Positions 44,154 to 51,891 of a DNA stretch of 64,000 bases are shown in pieces. Within the stretch, counting starts at the first letter, position 1; each line of letters begins with the position of its first letter. The notes under the pieces were generated by a model, which searched no databases, was not told where the DNA came from, and was given only the letters and a program-made list of their open reading frames with translations. A program made the translations under genes and the position numbers. The stretch is from Mycobacterium kyogaense (lineage in GTDB: Bacteria; Actinomycetota; Actinomycetes; Mycobacteriales; Mycobacteriaceae), in the NCBI RefSeq assembly GCF_003254575.1, contig NZ_QJUA01000026.1, forward strand, positions 18,072-82,071, given 5' to 3'.

Positions 44154-45305
44154 TTACTCGTCGCCGCCGGCAGCTGACGCCGACGCTGCCGCGGGCTCCG
44201 GCCTCTCGACACGATTCGTCGTGCCGCGGTCGTCGTCCTTCGTCGAGTCCTTCTCGTCGGACTCGCGGGGCGCGGTGACGGTCTTGTCCTCGAGCGAATC
44301 TGCCTGCGCAGCTTCTTTTTCCGCGCGTGCCTCGTCACGCAGACGCTTACGCTCCTCGCGGCGCTCGGCGGCTGCGTCCTTCCACGACGTTGCGACTCGC
44401 TTGGTGGTCGAGGCCTTCACCTCGCTGTCGCTCTGCTCCTGGGCGACGGCGGTCTCCTGACGGGCGACCGTCGGCGTGGGCCCGGGCGGTCCGGTGAGGG
44501 TGTCCGGGATCCCGTACTCCATCTCCGGCCGGTTGTAGGCCTTCTCGATCTTCGGCCGCAGTTTGGCGTCCAGCGCGGCGACGAAGTCGGGGTCGAACTT
44601 GAACGCGACCATCGGCTGGAGGATCGGGAGCACCTCGGTCGGGATGAGGATTGTGGTGGTCGTCCCGCCCGCCGCGTTCGTCTCGACGGTGTAGTAGGTG
44701 TCTTTGTTTTGGATGTCGAATTCGGACTGCTTCACGTGCAGGATCGCGGCGCCCATGATGGCGTTGGAGACGGCGAGCATGTTCCACGGGTTGTCCGGAA
44801 AGTCGGCGATGCCGTCGTACTGGGCGGTGACGATGATGATGTTGTACGGCGTGACGGGTGTCGGCAGGTTGCCCAGCTTGCCGGTCCAGTGCTTGCTCGG
44901 CGATCCGTAGATGGCCACGTTGAGTTCCGACGGAAGCGGCGGTTCCTTGCCGTCCGTGGTGTTCGCGCGGTCGGCCTCGAGGCGGCGCAGGACCTCCATG
45001 ACGGCGGGCGCGCCTTCGGAGACGCCGCCGATGGTCTTGGGTCCGGCGTACTGCGGGTCGTAGACAGCGTTGTAGAGGTTCTCGGTGCCGACCTTCACCG
45101 AGGAGTAGAACTCCTTGCCCGGGAAGGGGACGTTGACGCGACGGTCGTACTCGGCGAAGTAGCCGCCGAAGGCGTTGACCATCTGCTCTTCGCTCAGCTC
45201 GGCATAGATGCCCTTGCCGCCGAGGAGTAGGGCCGTCGACGCATTCGCCACACCTGCGGACGGCGCGATGATGAGAGCTCCGAGCAAAACAGCAATGCGC
45301 TTCAT
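44154..45305 (-). CDS. Secreted PE-PPE-domain serine hydrolase-like protein
   Basis: This 383-aa protein has the signal peptide MKRIAVLLGALIIAPSAGVA and a hydrolase domain with the nucleophile in GGVSEGAPAVME (Ser about 92). The acidic block is YDGIADFPDNPWNMLAVSNA and the His LHVKQSEF. The C-terminal 110 residues are a charged, low-complexity tail (AERREERKRLRDEARAEKEA). It is homologous to the convergent gene at 43014, most clearly in DFPDNP and around the His. The ATG at 45305 is the first codon. It probably acts outside the membrane on lipids or esters; the substrate is unknown. Confidence 0.87.
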   Translation of the reverse strand: MKRIAVLLGALIIAPSAGVANASTALLLGGKGIYAELSEEQMVNAFGGYFAEYDRRVNVPFPGKEFYSSVKVGTENLYNAVYDPQYAGPKTIGGVSEGAPAVMEVLRRLEADRANTTDGKEPPLPSELNVAIYGSPSKHWTGKLGNLPTPVTPYNIIIVTAQYDGIADFPDNPWNMLAVSNAIMGAAILHVKQSEFDIQNKDTYYTVETNAAGGTTTTILIPTEVLPILQPMVAFKFDPDFVAALDAKLRPKIEKAYNRPEMEYGIPDTLTGPPGPTPTVARQETAVAQEQSDSEVKASTTKRVATSWKDAAAERREERKRLRDEARAEKEAAQADSLEDKTVTAPRESDEKDSTKDDDRGTTNRVERPEPAAASASAAGGDE

Positions 45306-45451
45306 AACCCACCCCGGCTTCTTCAGCGACGAGTCCTAACCTGACATTTTGACGGTACTGCCGTATTGCCGCGGAGGAATCGGGGAATCCCCCCGTCTTG
45401 ACAGGGGACGAGCCTCAAAATTTGCTGTGATTGCAGACCCTGAGCAGCGCG

Positions 45452-45470
45452 AATTGGCGTTCAGACCCCC
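45452..45470 (+). promoter_or_regulatory. 19-nt element upstream of toxin operon 1
   Basis: AATTGGCGTTCAGACCCCC matches AATTAGCGTCGAGACCCCC at 54403-54421 in 16 of 19 positions. Both lie about 50-80 nt upstream of the first WXG100 gene of a toxin operon, followed at similar distance by TTGTCGA. It is probably a shared promoter or regulator site. Confidence 0.55.
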
Positions 45471-45530
45471 CTCGCGGAGGTCTTAAGCTTGTCGACGGGG
45501 TTTCTCGTCGAGCTCGAAGGAGTCGTGGAT

Positions 45531-45833
45531 TTGTCGCGCCTGCAGGTTTCGACGTCGGAGCTGGTTGCCGTGTCGAGCGAGCTGGACACGCTGGCGCAGC
45601 AGCTGCGGTCCGGGCTCGGGACCCTCGACGCCGACATCTCCGATGTGTTGGGTGCGGGGTGGTCCGGGGACGCGGCGACGGCGTACGGCCAAGTGTGGCG
45701 GGACTGGCACGAGGGGGCGGCCCAGGTGATCGAGGGGCTCACCCGGATGTCCGGCCTGCTGCAGGACGCTGCCGAGCGGTACTCCGCGACCGACGTGTCG
45801 TCAGGTGAGGACATCTCCGGGGCCGGTGTGTGA
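45531..45833 (+). CDS. EsxF-like WXG100 protein
   Basis: This 100-aa helical-hairpin protein has the turn motif GAGWSGDAATAYGQVWRDWH (WxG at about residues 48-50), closely patterned on M. tuberculosis EsxF. TTG 45531 with AAGGAG eight bases upstream gives exactly the family length; a TTG at 45489 would add 14 residues. It is expected to pair with the next gene's product and be exported by a type VII system, none of whose core genes lie in this window. Its stop overlaps the EsxE-like start. Confidence 0.88.
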   Translation: MSRLQVSTSELVAVSSELDTLAQQLRSGLGTLDADISDVLGAGWSGDAATAYGQVWRDWHEGAAQVIEGLTRMSGLLQDAAERYSATDVSSGEDISGAGV

Positions 45834-46120
45834 TGAGTGCGTTCAGCGTCGACCCCGCAGCACTGCTGGCCGCGGTGGATCGCATGTCGGCTTTCGACTC
45901 CGAGCTTGACAAGCATTTGGCCCACGTGGCGAGCAGCGTTGCGCGCCTCGGCACCTCATGGCAAGGCGACGCCGGTGACGCCGAGCGTGCCGCGCAGGCC
46001 CGGTGGGACGAGGGCGCCCGCGGGATGCGCGAGGCGCTGGCGCGTCTGCGCGCGATCACCGAGGGTGCGCACGAGAACTACTCCGCTGCCGCCCGGACGA
46101 ATCTGCGTATGTGGGGGTGA
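45833..46120 (+). CDS. EsxE-like WXG100 protein
   Basis: This 95-aa helical hairpin has TSWQGDAGDAERAAQARW (WxG variant WQG) and the C-terminus HENYSAAARTNLRMWG, which parallels the HANYTGAMATNLGMWS ending that I recall for M. tuberculosis EsxE. ATG 45833 overlaps the EsxF-like stop. Together with the CpnT-like gene four bases downstream this reproduces the esxF-esxE-cpnT order. In M. tuberculosis the pair is needed for CpnT export and membrane-pore formation. Confidence 0.88.
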   Translation: MSAFSVDPAALLAAVDRMSAFDSELDKHLAHVASSVARLGTSWQGDAGDAERAAQARWDEGARGMREALARLRAITEGAHENYSAAARTNLRMWG

Positions 46121-46123
46121 CGG

Positions 46124-47845
46124 TTGACGGCTCCGATCACCGTCGACCCCGTCGCCCTCGCCGGGATGGGTGCGGCTGTCGCGACTGACGGCGTCACTGT
46201 CGCCACCGCGGTGCACACCTTGTCGACGGCGCTGTCGGGAGCGGGGGCCCTGTTCGGACACGACGCTGCCGGCCTACTGTTCGGGCAGAGCTACACACAG
46301 GCCGGCAGGTCCCTGCTGGAGGCCACGGGGTCAGCGGTAAACGCCTGCCGCAAGGTCGGTTTCGGTGTGCAGATGTCGGCGTTCAACTACGGACGCGCCA
46401 ACGCCGCGTCCACGGTGGGCGGTGGGGAGACACCGGTTCCTCAGCCGTCCGCACCCGGGGCCTTCAGCGCACCGTCGATGCCTCCGCCCATGGGCAGCGG
46501 TGTCGCGGAGCCGCTGTTGTGGACGATCGTCGAGTCGTTGGTTGGGGATGTGTGGCCAGACGGCAACCCCGAAGAGATGCGGGCAGCGGCGGCGGCGTGG
46601 CGGTCGTTCGGCGTCGCGGTCGGCACCACCGCTGAACCCGTCACCGCGGCGAGCGCGGCCTTGGCGGGGCAGCAGATTCCCGAGGCCGGTCACATGGGCG
46701 ATGCGACGGGGCAGATCAGCAGCGGGCTAGCTGACATCGCAGCGCAGGCGGAGGAATTGGCGTCACACGTTGAAGCGTTCGCGGCCAACGTCGAAGCGAC
46801 GCAGAACGCGATCCGGGGGCTGCTCCACCAACTGAGCATCGGCGGAGTGCTGGATGCTCTGGGCGATATCTTCAGCGGCGAGAATCCCTGGCAGAAGGTC
46901 CAGGAAGTCGCCGACGAGATCAAAACCGTGCTGGGCAACATGAAGCGGCAGGCCGATGCCTCTCGGACCTTGTTCAGCCAGAGCATGAATGCGCTCGATT
47001 CAGCGACGACGTCGCTACAGAGCTGGGCTACCAAGGAATTCGTCGAAGTCTTCGGCGAAGACGTGGGTACCGCCCTGTCGCAGGACTTCAAGGCATTGAC
47101 CAGCCTGCCCGCGGGTGGACTGAAGTTCCTCGGGGTCACGGCTGAGGGACTCCAAGGGCTTGATCCGATGCGGTTCGCGTACGACCCGCAGGGTGCTGTG
47201 GACACGTGGAAGAGTCTGGCGGATTCGACTGCGATGCTGACCAATCCGGCGCTGTTGGCGGAAAAGGTGATTTCGGATCCGCAGGGCAGTCTTGATGCCG
47301 CGAAGGCGATGGTCGACTGGGAGGACGTCGAGAAGGGCGACCCATTCCGCGCGCTGGGGTACAACGCGGCGCAGATCGGGACGATGTTCCTGCCCGGTGT
47401 GGGAGAGGCTGGGCCGGCTGCCAGTGCCGCGTCGGCTGAGGCGCGGGTCGCTGGAGCCGAGGCGCGGGCTGCCGGCGCAGGCACGCGAGACGCCGCTGCG
47501 GCCGCCGGTGGTCGCGCAGCGTCCGCGACCGAAGGGATCAGCACCAAAGCCAGTGAGGTCGGTTCGAAGCTCGATGGCATGAAAGTGCCGGAGACGCAGC
47601 CAGGTTCGAGTGTGGGCGGGAAGGCGCCGGTGGAGGCGCCTCGCGCGGACGCGCCGATGCAACACAGGAGCGCACCTGGTTCAGAACTTCCAACTGCGCA
47701 CGACGCGCCTCCCGCGATTGAACCCAACTCGTCAGCACCGCAACAGCACGAGTTCGACTCCCCGCATGGGCCCGATCAACCAAACAATCCGCCGCACACA
47801 GGTCTGTATGCCCCCCCCCCCGCCGAATCACGGTGTCATTGGTGA
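46124..47845 (+). CDS. CpnT-like toxin precursor, secretion/channel half (ends by frameshift in poly-C)
   Basis: This 573-aa product as encoded has residues 1 to about 400 matching the CpnT N-terminal domain pattern: VDPVALAGMGAAVATDG, FGQSYTQAGRSLLEATGSAV, GVQMSAFNYGRANA, VWPDGNPEEMRAAAAAWRSFG, GQQIPEAGHMGD. A Pro/Ala-rich linker follows (residues about 430-560). The frame then crosses an 11-C run and stops after PAESRCHW. With one C fewer, it would continue into the ADP-ribosyltransferase domain to 48515 (796 aa). TTG 46124 is used. In M. tuberculosis this N-domain forms an outer-membrane channel or carries the toxin; here the effector is replaced. Confidence 0.85.
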   Translation: MTAPITVDPVALAGMGAAVATDGVTVATAVHTLSTALSGAGALFGHDAAGLLFGQSYTQAGRSLLEATGSAVNACRKVGFGVQMSAFNYGRANAASTVGGGETPVPQPSAPGAFSAPSMPPPMGSGVAEPLLWTIVESLVGDVWPDGNPEEMRAAAAAWRSFGVAVGTTAEPVTAASAALAGQQIPEAGHMGDATGQISSGLADIAAQAEELASHVEAFAANVEATQNAIRGLLHQLSIGGVLDALGDIFSGENPWQKVQEVADEIKTVLGNMKRQADASRTLFSQSMNALDSATTSLQSWATKEFVEVFGEDVGTALSQDFKALTSLPAGGLKFLGVTAEGLQGLDPMRFAYDPQGAVDTWKSLADSTAMLTNPALLAEKVISDPQGSLDAAKAMVDWEDVEKGDPFRALGYNAAQIGTMFLPGVGEAGPAASAASAEARVAGAEARAAGAGTRDAAAAAGGRAASATEGISTKASEVGSKLDGMKVPETQPGSSVGGKAPVEAPRADAPMQHRSAPGSELPTAHDAPPAIEPNSSAPQQHEFDSPHGPDQPNNPPHTGLYAPPPAESRCHW

Positions 47846-48515
47846 GCAGCTTCCGGACTTGAGCGCGATCAACGCGGAGTACAGACTCCTCGAGGGCTCG
47901 ATCGACCCCGGGCGATTCGAAGAGTGGACCCACCGGGTGTCCGAGGCCTATCCACAAATCAGTCCCGACGGCGTTGCAGCGATCTATCACTACTCAACCG
48001 AGAACTTCGAAGCGATCAATCCCTACCTGCGGAACATGGAACCGTTGACAGATAGCCAGGTAATGGTCCTGGATGCAAAATCCATAGCGGACATGACGGA
48101 TTCACAGCGCGCCTTGTTGGAGGCACGAATTACCCACATCGACGAGGGCCTTTCGTCGCTACCTCCGTATCGCGCTGATCCCATGGATGCAACGTCCACA
48201 ACGTGGAGAGGACTGCACGCTTCCGATGACCTTCTTGCAAAACTACAGCTAGGCAGCGTATTTCACGACCCGGGATACCTAAGCACGTCACTCGACGCAA
48301 GGGTAGCCGAGCTGTTCGCTATGAGGGCAGGCGAGGGAACCACTCCCACTGTCGTCACTGTGCACGGTCATAACGGAGTGGATATAGCAGCACTCTCGCA
48401 GTACATGGACGAATCTGAGATCCTCTTCCCTCGTTCGTCGGAATTCGAAGTAATGTCGATGGAGATGGGACCCGGCGGGATAATGCGAATAGCGTTGAGG
48501 CAGGTTGGACCATGA
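47808..48515 (+). CDS. ADP-ribosyltransferase toxin domain, out of frame with its carrier
   Basis: This frame of 235 codons contains the three ART signatures: Arg in STTWRGLHASDD (codon at 48207), the Ser motif in PGYLSTSLDARVAELF (48282), and a bi-glutamate DESEILFPRSSEFEV (Glu codons 48411 and 48417). The order and spacing match R-S-E class toxins that transfer ADP-ribose from NAD to protein. It most likely is the C-terminal effector of the CpnT-like protein. Independent initiation at ATG 47808 is possible but without a strong ribosome site. Its stop overlaps the next gene (ATGA), the typical toxin-immunity spacing. Local GC is lower than in flanking genes. Confidence 0.8.
   Translation: MPPPPPNHGVIGEQLPDLSAINAEYRLLEGSIDPGRFEEWTHRVSEAYPQISPDGVAAIYHYSTENFEAINPYLRNMEPLTDSQVMVLDAKSIADMTDSQRALLEARITHIDEGLSSLPPYRADPMDATSTTWRGLHASDDLLAKLQLGSVFHDPGYLSTSLDARVAELFAMRAGEGTTPTVVTVHGHNGVDIAALSQYMDESEILFPRSSEFEVMSMEMGPGGIMRIALRQVGP
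47811..47821 (+). repeat. Homopolymer C(11) tract at linker-toxin junction
   Basis: Eleven consecutive C residues follow TATG. Ten or thirteen would join the CpnT-like frame to the ART frame; eleven does not. An ATG (47808) directly before the run opens the ART frame in the present state. Tracts of this kind expand and contract by slippage, and are also prone to read error. Confidence 0.8.
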
Positions 48516-49069
48516 CAGATGCCGAGAAGCGAGCTGTCATTGAAGAGCTCTCCGCGAGAAAGCGAGTCGGCCAGGGGCTGTCCCGACCATATGCGCGGAA
48601 ATGGGATGTTGGCGGTTGCATTCCGAAGCATTCCTTGTGGCGGCACCGTGACGAACCCCTCGCCAACCTCGCCAGCGGTCTGCTTGCCTTGGAACAGCCC
48701 TTGGTGTGGGCGAACGACGCAGTCCGCATAGGCGAGGGGCGAAACTCGTTGTGGGTCGCGGTGAATAGGAGCCTGCCCGGAGAGGGTCCTCCCGATGCAT
48801 ACCTGCTGGGTCAACCCGGTGACAACGCGGCCGTGTACGTCGGGAACGCGCCGGAGGTGATCATCGAGATGATCAAAGACTGGTCAAATCCAGCGCTGAC
48901 GGTTGCGCCTCTACCCGAACTGCAAGTCGGATTCCCGGCCATGGAAGATCGGTGGCCGAGATACGTGGGCAGTTGGCAATGGAACATACACGGAGAGGCG
49001 AGGGATGAGGACGTCTTGAAGCGCGCTGCGGTAGCGACTGTTGCAGCCATAACGAAGGCCTCAGCGTGA
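48512..49069 (+). CDS. Candidate immunity protein for the ART toxin
   Basis: This 185-aa protein starts MTDAEKRAVIEELSARKRVG. It has no signal peptide or membrane helix and a mixed alpha/beta composition (VWANDAVRIGEGRNSLWVAVNR, EDRWPRYVGSWQWNI). I do not recognise the family. Its ATG overlaps the ART frame stop by four bases, the position normally held by the cognate immunity gene in polymorphic toxin operons; in M. tuberculosis this slot holds ift. The function is inferred from position only. Its stop in turn overlaps the next GTG. Confidence 0.7.
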   Translation: MTDAEKRAVIEELSARKRVGQGLSRPYARKWDVGGCIPKHSLWRHRDEPLANLASGLLALEQPLVWANDAVRIGEGRNSLWVAVNRSLPGEGPPDAYLLGQPGDNAAVYVGNAPEVIIEMIKDWSNPALTVAPLPELQVGFPAMEDRWPRYVGSWQWNIHGEARDEDVLKRAAVATVAAITKASA

Positions 49070-49521
49070 GCGTCGATCTAGTTGAGCAGATCTCTCGTCT
49101 ACCGGCACTTGCGGGGATTACCTACCGAGGTATGACCGGCGCACCGCCGAGCAGCGCGCTCACGCTTCCGGGGTTGCTACCTACATCGGTCAATCCACGA
49201 GTCGCTACCGAAAACTTCACCTCTGAGCGCGTAGCCGCAATTGCGACAACCAGTGGACGATACATAGGGCCCTTGTCTCGGCATCCCGATGAAATGGAAA
49301 CTGTTCTGCTACCAGGGACACTTCTTCTGCCGGTTGGGTTCGTTCAAGTAGAAGGACTCGAAAACCCGGTCATACTCCTGGAAGAGCCGGGCTCCGCACC
49401 CGGCTTGCCAGCCAACAAGGCCGAACTCCAGGCGTTGGTCACTCGGCAAGTCGAGACGGCGCTGGCCTTGCCGCCAGTTGCCATCCATTCCCCAGGACGC
49501 TTCACGCCACCACGTATATGA
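49066..49521 (+). CDS. Small stand-alone ART-like protein
   Basis: This 151-aa cytosolic protein carries the same motif series as ART toxins in compact form: ITYRGMTG (Arg about 21), LLPTSVNPRVATENF (Ser region), and PDEMETVLLPGTLLLPVG (E-x-E). It lacks the ~60 residues that normally precede the Arg strand. It could be an active or degenerate ADP-ribosyltransferase, a toxin fragment, or a decoy. GTG 49066 is coupled to the upstream candidate immunity gene. The presence of the E-x-E pair argues against simple decay. Confidence 0.65.
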   Translation: MSVDLVEQISRLPALAGITYRGMTGAPPSSALTLPGLLPTSVNPRVATENFTSERVAAIATTSGRYIGPLSRHPDEMETVLLPGTLLLPVGFVQVEGLENPVILLEEPGSAPGLPANKAELQALVTRQVETALALPPVAIHSPGRFTPPRI

Positions 49522-49668
49522 GAAGTAATGAGTTGATGCGGATCGAAAGTCGTGTGCTGCGAACATCGCGGACCGTCACCGTCAGGGCGCAACGGTCTTC
49601 TCTCGAGACCAACCGGGCGGGCGCAGAATGTTGACCATCAACGAACTCATCGACCCCGGGATTCTCGA

Positions 49669-50193
49669 ATGAACCCGATGGAAACATCGCCAGACCTCGT
49701 CATATGGGCTGCTGAATCTGGATTTACCTGGAAGTCAGAGGGTTACGGAGAGCCCATGCAATTCTTCAACCAAGGCGGCGAAGAAAGATACTACTTCCGA
49801 GTCAGTGCGGATAGACCTGGTTGGATCGAGGTCACCAACGTGAGCCGTTCAGGCGGCGAGCAGCACCTTTTCAGCGCCAAGAACTCAGACGTCGCCGAAC
49901 GCTTCTTCTGGGGATTGTTTGGCTCGGATAGACGAAGCCGGATGCGATTGCCGCGTCTGAGCATTCCCGTTCACGCCGATCAGGTTGCCAGTGGTTTCCG
50001 CATCGATCTATCCAAGCCCGGTCAGTCGTGGCTCGTGGACAAGGACGGAGAGGACGTGATGGCCGCTTCTGCGGACATCTCCGACATCGCCAATCTGGTG
50101 AGAACCTCGCACTGGATGTCAGTGCCACGTCAAGTATTGGAACAGAGTTACTCCGATCCCAAAGGCTGCCCAGCGTTCCCGCTGTCGAAGTAG
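49669..50193 (+). CDS. Immunity-like protein, resembling Imm61/TNT-immunity family
   Basis: This 174-aa protein has SPDLVIWAAESGFTWKSEG, RYYFRVSADRPGWIEVTNVS, AERFFWGLFGSDRRSRMRLP and a C-terminal VLEQSYSDPKGCPAFPL. The pattern agrees with my memory of the Imm61/IFT-like family that neutralises TNT-type NAD glycohydrolases, but no TNT domain is present here. It is homologous to the next gene (50215). ATG 49669 overlaps a short frame, MLTINELIDPGILE (49628-49672), which looks like the end of a vanished gene. Region 49522-49668 holds nothing else. Confidence 0.65.
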   Translation: MNPMETSPDLVIWAAESGFTWKSEGYGEPMQFFNQGGEERYYFRVSADRPGWIEVTNVSRSGGEQHLFSAKNSDVAERFFWGLFGSDRRSRMRLPRLSIPVHADQVASGFRIDLSKPGQSWLVDKDGEDVMAASADISDIANLVRTSHWMSVPRQVLEQSYSDPKGCPAFPLSK

Positions 50194-50214
50194 CGAGGTG
50201 GCTATGCGCGATTT

Positions 50215-50688
50215 TTGCCATTACGGGCCGATTGGCTCAAATGGACGGCGTGGGCGGGGATGTGGAATCCGTCGGTCATTGTCGACAACGTTAAGGAAGA
50301 CGCCGTCTTCGAGTCTGATGACCAGACGTATCGCCTGAGGTACGAGGATGGTTCGTGGGTGATCGACGTGACCAATGACCGGCGAAAACTCTATCCCGCG
50401 GTTGCGCGATTCTCGAACTTTGATCTAGCAGAAAAGTACTTGATATGGAACTGGGCAACATTCATACGAAGCGATCTCGCGTCGGGCCCGTTAGGAACCG
50501 AGCTCTACAAGAAAGGCTATGCGCCGTCAGTCGAAGTCAGCGAGATACGGGAATACTTCGTGGAGATCCGGGGCAGCGAAGGAGCGGCGGCGCTATCAGC
50601 CGCCAGCGCAACGATCTTTAGCCACCTGATGGCGACGCCGATTGAGGAAATCGAAAGGTTGGTCAACGGCGGCATGCAATCGGCCTAG
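50215..50688 (+). CDS. Immunity-like paralogue of 49669 gene, start region disturbed
   Basis: This frame of about 157 codons has WLKWTAWAGMW, YRLRYEDGSWVIDVTNDRR and DLAEKYLIWNWATFIRSDLASG, matching the preceding gene over its first 100 residues. The alignment begins upstream of the first in-frame ATG (50260), so translation must start at TTG 50215 or the gene has lost one base in the T5 run at 50212-50216. Adding a T would join ATG 50204, which has GAGGTGG upstream, to this frame. It is either functional with a TTG start or a fresh frameshift. Confidence 0.6.
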   Translation: MPLRADWLKWTAWAGMWNPSVIVDNVKEDAVFESDDQTYRLRYEDGSWVIDVTNDRRKLYPAVARFSNFDLAEKYLIWNWATFIRSDLASGPLGTELYKKGYAPSVEVSEIREYFVEIRGSEGAAALSAASATIFSHLMATPIEEIERLVNGGMQSA

Positions 50689-50779
50689 GTTGCGGGACAA
50701 AAGCAAGACGATGTCGCAGGAGTAAGCCAGGCAGGTATGGGACAATCACCGCAATCAATACGCAAGAGCACTGAGTGAC

Positions 50780-51043
50780 ATGCAATTTTCGAAAACCCAC
50801 TTCGCAAAAGACGGCCGCTATTGGCTTGGCCGCGAGGAGGTCTCGCGACGACCTTTTCTCGGTATCCCAGTCTCCAACAGCGTGATCGACTACAGCGAGT
50901 ACTACTGGTTGACCGAGGATCAGTACGACGAGTTCGTCGTCGATGACGATGACGCCGCAATCTTCGCCGAGGCCTGCCGTCGGCGGGAGCACGACGATGT
51001 CATTGTCTTCGCACCGGGCTCCGATCGCGGGGCCGCTCGTTGA
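50780..51043 (+). CDS. Small immunity-like protein, paralogue set A (copy 1)
   Basis: This 87-aa acidic protein begins MQFSKTHFAKDGRYWLG, then FLGIPVSNSVIDYSEYYWL, FAEACRRREHDDVIVFAPGS and a GAAR end. Two further copies of the same family follow at 51164 and 51884, sharing IPVS-x-x-x-VDY-x-EYY and the REHDD/RDRDG-PG-RGTP tail. No domain name is known to me. Size, lack of signal and tandem paralogy next to a toxin operon suggest immunity proteins or adaptors. Confidence 0.7.
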   Translation: MQFSKTHFAKDGRYWLGREEVSRRPFLGIPVSNSVIDYSEYYWLTEDQYDEFVVDDDDAAIFAEACRRREHDDVIVFAPGSDRGAAR

Positions 51044-51163
51044 GCGGCTACACACTCGTCCGACAGCCCCCGGTCGTCATGAAACGGCGCAAGAGCCACA
51101 TCGCTACAAGTCGTAGGCTTGTCCGGAACAGTCGTCTCGATCAGTCCTCTTGGGGGTGTGCCT

Positions 51164-51427
51164 ATGGTCTACGTAGACACTTACTTTTCTGCGCAGGATC
51201 GGTACTCCCTCGGCATCGAGGACAATTCCTGCAAGGCATACCTCTCGATACCCGTGAGCAGCGGAGTCGTCGACTATGAGGAGTACTACGAACTCGCCGC
51301 CGATGAGTACTGCGAGCTATTACAGAATCGCTCCAAAGCAGCCGAATTCGCAGAGTCGTGCCGAAATCGCGACCGAGACGGTCGACTGATCGAGCGGCCG
51401 GGATGGAATCGGGGAACGCCAGTATGA
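51164..51427 (+). CDS. Small immunity-like protein, paralogue set A (copy 2)
   Basis: This 87-aa protein begins MVYVDTYFSAQDRYSLG, with AYLSIPVSSGVVDYEEYYEL and a tail RDRDGRLIERPGWNRGTPV. ATG 51164 follows a GGGGGTG stretch. It aligns along its whole length with the proteins at 50780 and 51884 at moderate identity, so the duplication is old or the copies are under diversification. It is probably co-expressed with its neighbours. Confidence 0.7.
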   Translation: MVYVDTYFSAQDRYSLGIEDNSCKAYLSIPVSSGVVDYEEYYELAADEYCELLQNRSKAAEFAESCRNRDRDGRLIERPGWNRGTPV

Positions 51428-51455
51428 GCCGAGCACTGGTCGCCAGAGGACGTCG

Positions 51456-51891
51456 ATGAGACCTGGTTTCTCCGATGACGTCGAGGCAATCGTCGGGCCC
51501 GTCTTGACGGTTCGCGGCTTCGTTCTCGACCAGATCGACGATAGCCCTGACAGCGGCGGCCGCGAGCGCCACATCGTCCATTATCGCTCGCCCGATTTGC
51601 AGAATTCGGATCTGCGAGTCATCCAGACAGGGCGAACTGAACACCATGATCGCGACGTCCGACGCTCCTCATCAGTTCGGCGTGAACAGCCCCGAATGGC
51701 AATTCCAGACAGCGTTCACCGAACGACCCGCGGCGTCTTTCCAGGACATCGCCGAGAGGACGAGGCTGGAGTACGAAGCCTATGCCGACCCACTCGTTGG
51801 GTCCGCGACCGCATCGTGCGATGCTTCGACGCGGCGCGCACGGGGATTCGCGCCATGCTTCACAGCGATTGAGGTTCCGATCGATGAGTAG
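51456..51891 (+). pseudogene. Frameshifted immunity-like gene
   Basis: Frame 1 from 51456 gives MRPGFSDDVEAIVGPVLTVR and RERHIVHYRSPDLQNSDLRV, then turns to nonsense. Another frame picks up SSRQGELNTMIATSDAPHQF and PEWQFQTAF and runs to a stop at 51891. The join falls at about 51622-51640. The assembled pattern (a Y/S strand, R-x-GE-x-N-x-MIA, DAP-x-xFG) is typical of small immunity-type proteins encoded near polymorphic toxins. It is either a decayed gene or a one/two-base error. Its 3' end overlaps the next start. Confidence 0.55.
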
